NCBI GenBank assembly: GCA_038042195.1
Contig: JBBTET010000043.1
Span: forward strand, 1 to 10,881
Origin: JACRIM01 sp038042195
Lineage (GTDB): Bacteria > Planctomycetota > Phycisphaerae > UBA1845 > UTPLA1
DNA: 10,881 bases
Direction: 5' to 3'
This document shows, one piece after another, positions 6,013 to 10,881 of this stretch (position 1 is the first letter of the stretch; each line of letters starts with the position of its first letter). Both the position numbers and the translations under genes were made by a program. A model generated the notes under the pieces. The model was not told where the DNA came from. It was given only the letters and a program-made list of their open reading frames with translations, and searched no databases.

Positions 6013-7724
6013 AACTCCCCGACCTCCACGACCGCGAGCACGACGAACCCACCCACGCCGATCCCTTCGGCTTTGGCCACGATCCGTCCCCGATCGAATC
6101 GCAGCCTCCGTCCGACCCCGACTTTCTCCAACGGCGTGGCGAAGCCCCGCGAAAGCCCCCGCCCACCAAATTCGGCGCAATTGACGTTGGTACTAACAGC
6201 ATCCATCTCGTCATGGTCGAAGTCTCCTCCGAGGGCGACTTCCGAATACTCGGCCGTGATAAGGAACTCGTCCAACTCGGCAAGGGCGGCTTCGTGCGCC
6301 ACCTCCTGACCCCAACCGCCATCGAAGCAGGCGTCGCCTCGCTCACTCGATTCACCAAAATGGCCCGCCTCAAGGGCGTCAGCCGGCTTCGCGCCGTGGC
6401 CACCAGTGCCGTCCGCGAAGCCAAAAACGGCGGAGACTTCGTCGAGCGCGTCCGCCACGAACTCGGCCTCGAACTGCACGTCCTCAGCAGCGAGGAAGAA
6501 GCTCGCCTCATCTACCTCGCCGTCAAACACGCCGTCAACCTCGGCGACCGCGACAACCTCATCGTCGACATCGGCGGCGGCAGCGTCGAAATCATTCTGG
6601 GCAACTCCGAACGCCCCGAAATGCTCTTCAGCGCCAAGCTTGGCGCACTGCGTCTCTCTGAAATCTACATCCCTTCCGACCCGCCCAGCATGGATGAAAT
6701 CAAATCCATGCGCAGACATATCCTCCGTCACATCGAGCCGCTTGCAAAAAGCATGGGCCACCGCGACTTCGCCAGATGCATCTGCACCTCCGGCACCTTC
6801 CAAAACATCGCCACCGTCTGCGCCTACCGCCGCGGTCTCACTGATGTCAACGGCTCATCGCAACTCTCTGTCGGCCGCGACGACCTCAAATCCCTCGGCT
6901 CACTCATGAGCCGAATGTCCCGCGAACAGCGCCTCAAAGTCCCCGGCGTCGAAGCCAAGCGCGTGGACAACATCGTCCCCGCCATCACCACCCTTCTCGC
7001 CATTGCCCGCGAATTCGACGTCGACCAATTTGAATACTGCGACATGGCCCTACGCGAGGGAATCATCATCGACCACATCGCCGGCCAACGCGCCCACTTC
7101 CGCGCCCGCGCCATGTGGCCCGACGCCCGCATGCGCAGCGTCGTCCAACTCGCCGAACGCTGCGGCTACAACCACCTCCACGCCAACCAGGTCCAGCGCC
7201 TCGCCCTCTCCCTCTACGACCAACTGGAACCGCTGCACGAACTCGACCGCCACTATCGCGCCCTGCTCGCCTACGCCTGCCTCCTCCACGACATCGGCTA
7301 CCTCATCAGCCACAGCGGTCACCACAAACATTCCTACTACCTCATCCGCAACGGCGGCCTCCAGGACTTCACCGACATGGAAGTCGAGATGATCGCCAAC
7401 CTCGCCAGATACCACCGCAAGAGCCGCCCGCGAAAATCCGACTTCAGCTACAGCCACCTGGACAAAGAGCATCGCCGCGCCTTCCGCTTCCTGCTTCCGC
7501 TGCTCCGATTGGCCAACGCTCTCGACCGCACGCATTACTCCGTCGTCGATGCCGTCCAATGCCGGCTCACCGAGGAAAAAGTCGAGCTGCTGGTCAAAAC
7601 AGCCAAAGACTCCGAACTGGAAATCTGGACCGCCCAACGCGAATGCCCCCTCTTCGAGAAGGAATACCGCGTCCACATTGAAGTCTCACTCGCCCCGCAC
7701 GAGGCGTTAGAATCCCCCGCGTGA
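6009..7724 (+). CDS. Ppx/GppA family phosphatase with C-terminal HD-type domain
   Basis: About 571 residues from the TTG at 6009; the frame is open further upstream, but that part lies inside the CHAD gene. Residues 1-54 form a Pro/Asp/His-rich, probably disordered head. The ASKHA-type catalytic part begins with KFGAIDVGTNSIHLVMVEV (54-72), then TSAVREAKNG, SSEEEARLIYLAVKHA with the probable catalytic glutamate, and DIGGGSVEI (187-195), the second phosphate-binding loop. MALREGIIIDH closes this part. Residues about 385-560 form an HD-type helical domain with LLHDIGYLISHSGHHKH (His427-Asp428 and further histidines), as in the C-terminal half of long Ppx proteins. Family members remove phosphate from polyphosphate ends or from pppGpp; sequence alone does not separate the two, but the CHAD neighbour points to polyphosphate. 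It overlaps CHAD by four bases and is followed after four bases by the first kinase-like gene. Confidence 0.92.
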   Translation: MKLPDLHDREHDEPTHADPFGFGHDPSPIESQPPSDPDFLQRRGEAPRKPPPTKFGAIDVGTNSIHLVMVEVSSEGDFRILGRDKELVQLGKGGFVRHLLTPTAIEAGVASLTRFTKMARLKGVSRLRAVATSAVREAKNGGDFVERVRHELGLELHVLSSEEEARLIYLAVKHAVNLGDRDNLIVDIGGGSVEIILGNSERPEMLFSAKLGALRLSEIYIPSDPPSMDEIKSMRRHILRHIEPLAKSMGHRDFARCICTSGTFQNIATVCAYRRGLTDVNGSSQLSVGRDDLKSLGSLMSRMSREQRLKVPGVEAKRVDNIVPAITTLLAIAREFDVDQFEYCDMALREGIIIDHIAGQRAHFRARAMWPDARMRSVVQLAERCGYNHLHANQVQRLALSLYDQLEPLHELDRHYRALLAYACLLHDIGYLISHSGHHKHSYYLIRNGGLQDFTDMEVEMIANLARYHRKSRPRKSDFSYSHLDKEHRRAFRFLLPLLRLANALDRTHYSVVDAVQCRLTEEKVELLVKTAKDSELEIWTAQRECPLFEKEYRVHIEVSLAPHEALESPA

Positions 7725-7728
7725 ACCC

Positions 7729-8418
7729 ATGATCAACTCCCTCCTAAAACCACACGACTTCCCCGGCCGCCTCATCATCGTTGAAGGCATCGACGGCTCC
7801 GGCAAAAGCACGCAAATCCGCCTCGTCCAGCGATGGTTGGAAAGCCTAAACTACAACGTCTTCTTCACCGAGTGGAACTCCGCAGACCTCGTAAAAAAGA
7901 CAACGAAAAAAGGCAAGAAGAACCGCAGCCTCACCCCCACCACCTTCAGCCTCTTGCACGCCACCGATTTCGCAGACCGCCTCGTTTCCAAAATCCTCCC
8001 CCCGCTAAAGGCCGGCATGATCGTCCTCGCTGACCGCTACGTCTTCACCGCCTTCGCCCGCGACGTGGTCCGTGGCTGCGACCGCGAATGGGTCCGAAGG
8101 GTGTACAGCTTCGCCCCCCGGCCCGACATCGCCTTCTATTTCCGAGTTCCCATCGAGACCAGTGTCCAGCGAATCATGATGGCCCGACAAGTCCTCAAGG
8201 ATTTCGAGGCCGGAATGGACCTGAATCTCCATCCCGACCCCGTCGAGAGCTTCAAGATTTTTCAGGGACGCATCCTCGATGAATACGACCGCATGTCCGA
8301 CGATGCCGGTTTCATCGTGATGGACGCCGTCGCCTCCATCGCAGAACAACAGCGCAAGGTCCGACAAGCCGTCGCCGACCGACTCACCGCCTACAACCGC
8401 AACCCGAGGATCGCATGA
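7729..8418 (+). CDS. Thymidylate-kinase-like P-loop kinase (first of tandem pair)
   Basis: A 229-residue P-loop protein of the thymidylate kinase group. Walker A is intact: EGIDGSGKSTQ, with Lys26 and Ser27. DRYVFTAFARD (102-112) stands where thymidylate kinases have DRY/DRH followed by the AYQ base-recognition segment; here Ala-Phe-Ala-Arg replaces it. MARQVLKDFEAGMD (151-164) is in the lid position but lacks the usual 'DR-E' pattern. A short basic insert, LVKKTTKKGKKNR (54-66), follows the second strand and is absent as such from its neighbour. True dTMP kinases make dTDP for DNA synthesis; the changed substrate segment and the location in a CHAD-Ppx operon make another phosphate acceptor or donor possible. 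It starts four bases after ppx with no clear ribosome binding site, suggesting coupling, and overlaps the next gene by ATGA. I am sure of the fold, not of the substrate. Confidence 0.85.
   Translation: MINSLLKPHDFPGRLIIVEGIDGSGKSTQIRLVQRWLESLNYNVFFTEWNSADLVKKTTKKGKKNRSLTPTTFSLLHATDFADRLVSKILPPLKAGMIVLADRYVFTAFARDVVRGCDREWVRRVYSFAPRPDIAFYFRVPIETSVQRIMMARQVLKDFEAGMDLNLHPDPVESFKIFQGRILDEYDRMSDDAGFIVMDAVASIAEQQRKVRQAVADRLTAYNRNPRIA
8406..8410 (+). promoter_or_regulatory. Ribosome binding site (GAGGA) of the second kinase-like gene
   Basis: GAGGA lies in the last codons of the first kinase-like gene and ends four bases before the ATG at 8415, supporting this start within the ATGA overlap. Confidence 0.55.
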
Positions 8419-9212
8419 GCCAGCTTCAGTTCTTCGGAAAAGGTCTCCCCTACGTCAAGCCGCAGGAATACCCCGGCGTCCTCATCTCCATTGAGGGTAC
8501 AGACGGCGTCGGCCGCACCACGCAAACCATCCTCCTTCGCGAGTGGCTCGAAGTGCAAGGCTACGGCGTCGTCGAAACCGGCTGGACCCGCAGCCCGCTC
8601 ATCGGCCGTGCCATCGCCGAGGCCAAGCTGGGCCGCACCCTCAATCGATTTACCTATTCCCTGCTCTACGCCGCCGACTTCGCGGATCGCTTGGAAAAGG
8701 AAATCCTCCCCGCCCTCCGCAGCGGGTTCGTCGTCCTTTCTGACCGTTATGTTTTTACCGCCTTCGCCCGCGACGTCGTGCGCGGCTGCGACCGCGAATG
8801 GGTCCGCGACCTCTTCGGCTTCGCCCCCATCCCCCACCTCGTTCTCTATCTGAAAATCGACGTCCCCACCCTCATCCGCCGCGCCATTTCCCGTGGCATG
8901 GTCGACTTCTTCGAGGCCGGCATGGACATGAGCCTCGGCGACGACCCCTACGACAGCTTCAAGCAATACCAGACCCTGCTCACCCGCGAATACAACGCCC
9001 TCGCCAAGGAGTTCAGCTTCCACCTCGTCAACGCCAGAATGAAGCCCGAGCGCATCCACGAACGCCTCCGCTCCATCGTCTCCGACTTCTTCGCCCAGCG
9101 CAAGTTCCACAACTGGCAGGTCCCCGCAGACCTCGACCATTCCAACAATGCCGCTTCAAGAAAACAAAAGCCCTTCCCCTCGTCGGAAAACTTGCCCGTC
9201 GTAACCCCATAA
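8415..9212 (+). CDS. Thymidylate-kinase-like P-loop protein with Arg in Walker A (second of tandem pair)
   Basis: A 265-residue paralogue of the preceding gene, alignable over its whole kinase region. Walker A reads EGTDGVGRTTQ: Arg34 (codon CGC at 8514-8516) replaces the lysine that contacts ATP phosphates in this fold. The rest of the fold is preserved, including SLLYAADFADRLEKEILP (72-89), DRYVFTAFARD (110-120) and VDFFEAGMDMSLGDDPYDSF (163-182). It lacks the Lys-rich insert of its partner but has about 30 extra C-terminal residues (after FFAQRKFHNW), polar and probably flexible. Thymidylate kinases work as dimers, so a heterodimer of the Lys and Arg forms, with this one regulatory or with altered activity, is a fair inference. 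The ATGA overlap with the partner gives linked translation. An alternative is an active enzyme with unusual nucleotide handling. Sequencing error is unlikely, since the frame is intact and the change is to a well-formed codon. Confidence 0.83.
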   Translation: MSQLQFFGKGLPYVKPQEYPGVLISIEGTDGVGRTTQTILLREWLEVQGYGVVETGWTRSPLIGRAIAEAKLGRTLNRFTYSLLYAADFADRLEKEILPALRSGFVVLSDRYVFTAFARDVVRGCDREWVRDLFGFAPIPHLVLYLKIDVPTLIRRAISRGMVDFFEAGMDMSLGDDPYDSFKQYQTLLTREYNALAKEFSFHLVNARMKPERIHERLRSIVSDFFAQRKFHNWQVPADLDHSNNAASRKQKPFPSSENLPVVTP

Positions 9213-9246
9213 TTTTGATTCGCAACTCGACGGAGTTTCACAATCG

Positions 9247-9251
9247 TAAGG
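9247..9251 (+). promoter_or_regulatory. Ribosome binding site (TAAGG) of the molybdopterin oxidoreductase
   Basis: TAAGG ends seven bases before the ATG at 9259, a suitable spacing, and supports this start. The 46-base gap from the upstream stop leaves open whether the gene is part of the kinase operon. A weak TTGATT (9215-9220) and CACAAT (9239-9244) pair, 18 bases apart, could be its own promoter but is far from convincing. Confidence 0.5.
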
Positions 9252-9258
9252 CCACTCC

Positions 9259-10299
9259 ATGCCTGACAAACCACCACCACTCATCCCTATCCTCGACCGA
9301 CCCTTTAACGCTGAAACGCCGCTACCCCTCCTCGCGGCCCCCATCACCCCAACCGAATCCGTCTTCGTCCGCAGCCATTTCGATGTCCCCGCAATCAACC
9401 CCGACACCTACTCCCTTACCCTCGACGGACTCGTCGGCAACCCGCTCCGCCTGACCCTCGCCGACCTACAAAAAATCCCCACCGTCTCAATCCTCCTAAC
9501 CACCGAATGCGCCGGCAATGGCCGCACCTCGCTCAATCCCCGTCCCGCCGGAGTCGCCTGGGGATTTGGCGCGGTCAGCACGATTCGCTACACCGGTGTC
9601 CCCCTGAAAAAAATCCTCGACCTCGCCTCCCCCGGCCGCGCCCTCGAAGTCATCTTCACCGCCGCAGACAGCGGCAACGTCGACGGCCAACCCGTCACCT
9701 TCGCCCGAAGCCTCCCCCTCGCCATCGCCCGCCTCCCCGACACCCTTCTCGCCTGGTCGATGAACGACGCGCCCCTCACCCCGGCCCACGGCGCGCCACT
9801 CCGCCTCATCGTCCCAGGCTGGTACGGAATGGCCTCCGTCAAATGGCTCACCCGAATCACCCTCACCACCGAACTCTTCACCGGCCACTTCCAACACAAC
9901 GACTACGTCTATCTCCGCCAACAAGGCCTCCCCGACGGCACCCCCGTCACCCTCATGCGAGTCCGCTCCGTCATCGCCTCCCCCTCCGACGGCGCAACGC
10001 TGCCAAAGGCCCCCATAGAAATCACCGGCGCCGCCTGGTCCGGCGATGGCGAAATACGCAAAGTCGAACTCTCAACCGACGACGGACGTACATGGCAACA
10101 GGCGACGTTACAGCCCCCAACTTCAGATCGCGCAGCGACTGGTTGGAAACATAGTTGGACCCCAATCGCAAGCGGCCCGCACACCCTGATCGCCCGCGCC
10201 ACCGACGCCGCTGGTAACACCCAGCCCCTCGACCCCGTTTGGAATCTCCGCGGCTACGGCAACAACTCCGTCCAAAAAATTAACGTCACCATCGTCTAA
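9259..10299 (+). CDS. Sulfite-oxidase-family molybdopterin oxidoreductase, no export signal
   Basis: A 346-residue protein of the sulfite oxidase superfamily. The molybdopterin-binding domain covers about 30-215: VRSHFDVPAIN (37-47), LTLADLQKIP, TTECAGNGRTSLNP (81-94) with Cys84 as the expected molybdenum ligand, the GAVSTIRYTGVPLKKIL stretch, and HGAPLRLIVPGWYGMASVKW (177-196). A C-terminal Mo-co dimerisation (Ig-like) domain follows at about 230-346, with VELSTDDGRTWQQATL and RATDAAGNTQPLDPVWNLRG. No heme domain is present, so electrons must go to a separate acceptor. No Tat (twin-arginine) or Sec signal is seen, so it is probably cytoplasmic, unlike the periplasmic bacterial SorA and MsrP (YedY) proteins. 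The substrate could be sulfite or another oxo compound. It lies 46 bases after the second kinase-like gene, with no evident functional tie, and converges with tsaD. Confidence 0.9.
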   Translation: MPDKPPPLIPILDRPFNAETPLPLLAAPITPTESVFVRSHFDVPAINPDTYSLTLDGLVGNPLRLTLADLQKIPTVSILLTTECAGNGRTSLNPRPAGVAWGFGAVSTIRYTGVPLKKILDLASPGRALEVIFTAADSGNVDGQPVTFARSLPLAIARLPDTLLAWSMNDAPLTPAHGAPLRLIVPGWYGMASVKWLTRITLTTELFTGHFQHNDYVYLRQQGLPDGTPVTLMRVRSVIASPSDGATLPKAPIEITGAAWSGDGEIRKVELSTDDGRTWQQATLQPPTSDRAATGWKHSWTPIASGPHTLIARATDAAGNTQPLDPVWNLRGYGNNSVQKINVTIV

Positions 10300-10320
10300 G
10301 TAAAGACGCAGAATCTTTGC

Positions 10321-10372
10321 TGTGGCACCGGCGTCTCGCCGGTGCGAGAACAGGCGAGACGCCTGTCCCACA
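10321..10372. repeat. Compound palindromic repeat between convergent genes, copy 2
   Basis: Two hairpins stand side by side: GCACCGGCG / TCT / CGCCGGTGC (10325-10345) and ACAGGCG / AGA / CGCCTGT (10350-10366). The outer arms are themselves inverted copies: the first 20 bases (10321-10340) match the reverse complement of the last 20 (10353-10372) at 18 positions. The whole 52 bases can fold as one long cruciform or as two hairpins. It begins 21 bases after the oxidoreductase stop. No T-runs flank it, so a terminator role for both converging genes is possible but not shown. Confidence 0.85.
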
Positions 10373-10409
10373 GTGTATGATTCATTCTGCGGTGCTACTT
10401 AGGATTCCT

Positions 10410-10436
10410 TGTGGCGCCGACTATTAGTCGGTGCAA
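10410..10436. repeat. Palindromic repeat, copy 3, overlapping the 3' end of tsaD
   Basis: TGTGGCGCCGACTA followed by T and TAGTCGGTGC: the arms 10414-10423 and 10425-10434 pair at 9 of 10 positions, the exception being a G-T wobble. It shares the TGTGG edge and stem layout of copy 1, with the centre CTATTAG in place of CTAATAG. Read on the minus strand, its TAA is the stop of tsaD and it supplies the last few codons. Confidence 0.78.
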
Positions 10437-10881
10437 TTCGCCGTCGCACTCAACGTCAGTTCCGCCCGTTGCCCCCGCTTCAGCAGTTGATACCCCATCG
10501 CCGCGATCATTGCCGCGTTGTCCGTGCAATACTCCGCCGGCGTCACATGCAATGCGATGCCCTCTCGATCGCACCGCTCCCCCAACCGCGCACGCAACAT
10601 CGAATTCGCCCCCACGCCTCCGCCCACCACCACAGTCCTCACCCCCACGCGCTCCACCGCCCGCATCGTCTTCTCCACCAACACATCCACCACCGCCGCC
10701 GAAAAAGACGCACAGATGTTCGCAATGTCGCCGGTCCCCAACTTCTCAAACCCTCCGCTCGTCTTCCCCGCCCCATGCACGTGATACAACACCGCCGTCT
10801 TTAACCCGCTGAAAGAAAAATCAAGCGACCCTGCATCAAACATCGTCCGTGGAAAACGAACAGCCTTCGCATCCCCCGTCG
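10424..10881 (-). CDS. tsaD: tRNA t6A37 threonylcarbamoyltransferase TsaD, C-terminal part (cut by window edge)
   Basis: This is the C-terminal 152 or so residues of TsaD (Kae1/Gcp/YgjD), which with TsaB and TsaE transfers the threonylcarbamoyl group to A37 of ANN-reading tRNAs. The frame stays open through the right edge: residues ahead of the first internal ATG read GDAKAVRFPRT, matching the usual 'GDP-AF-FPRP' approach, so that Met (10841-10843) is not the start. Visible motifs are LDFSFSGLKTAVLYHV, VVVGGGVGANSMLRARL and the metal/nucleotide-site segment TPAEYCTDNAAMIAAMGYQLL. The N-terminal half, with the metal-binding histidines, lies outside. The final residues (ANCTD) and the TAA come from a palindromic repeat. 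It converges with the oxidoreductase gene; promoter and start lie beyond the window. Confidence 0.95.
   Translation of the reverse strand, partial: TGDAKAVRFPRTMFDAGSLDFSFSGLKTAVLYHVHGAGKTSGGFEKLGTGDIANICASFSAAVVDVLVEKTMRAVERVGVRTVVVGGGVGANSMLRARLGERCDREGIALHVTPAEYCTDNAAMIAAMGYQLLKRGQRAELTLSATANCTD

Noticed and set aside
7050..7676. A 208-residue minus-strand frame, and similar long minus-strand frames at 5961-6803 and 8391-9140
   Set aside because: They are antisense to well-recognised genes, show acidic, Val/Gly/Glu-rich shadow composition and match no family.
9215..9244. TTGATT / CACAAT promoter for the oxidoreductase
   Set aside because: Both boxes match only 4 of 6 consensus bases and the start point would fall on the ribosome binding site, so it is too weak to list as a feature.
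10325..10372. CRISPR array or classic rho-independent terminator
   Set aside because: There are no regularly spaced direct repeats with unique spacers, and the hairpins are not followed by a T-run on either strand.

Overview
The window looks like chromosomal DNA of a GC-rich bacterium, most likely a planctomycete. This rests on a DUF1571 lipoprotein (a family mostly known from that phylum), a glycosyltransferase of the dolichyl-phosphate-mannose type fused to TPR repeats, strong use of C-ending codons, and short GC-rich palindromes of the 'TGTGGCACCGGC' type between genes. The phylum assignment is an inference; there is no rRNA gene to confirm it.

Left part (1-4271). On the minus strand lies the C-terminal stump of a MacB/LolD-type ABC ATPase. 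It is followed, overlapping by three bases, by a complete 647-residue GT-C membrane glycosyltransferase with a TPR tail. Divergent from this gene is a queuosine-salvage glycosidase (DUF2419/Qng1 family), which is uncommon in bacteria. After it comes a DUF1571 lipoprotein with a probable GTG start.

Centre (4272-9212). This is the most interesting part. A SixA-type histidine phosphatase precedes a very tight plus-strand run behind an extended -10 promoter at about 4941-4949: a CHAD protein (polyphosphate binding), a Ppx/GppA phosphatase with an HD-type C-terminal domain, and two tandem thymidylate-kinase-like P-loop proteins. The joints are a 4-base overlap (TTGA), a 4-base gap and a 4-base overlap (ATGA), so the four genes are very probably one transcript with coupled translation. 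The second kinase-like protein has Arg in place of the Walker A lysine, while the first keeps Lys. Both share an almost unchanged substrate region and a FEAGMD motif where thymidylate kinases have their lid. I read this as a polyphosphate-linked module with a catalytic and a possibly regulatory P-loop subunit; the biochemical role is not established by the sequence.

Right part (9213-10881). A sulfite-oxidase-family molybdopterin protein without export signal follows on the plus strand. It converges with the C-terminal part of tsaD (tRNA t6A synthesis), which runs off the right edge. The space between them holds a compound cruciform-like repeat and a second palindrome that supplies the last codons and the stop of tsaD. 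A related palindrome lies just before sixA.
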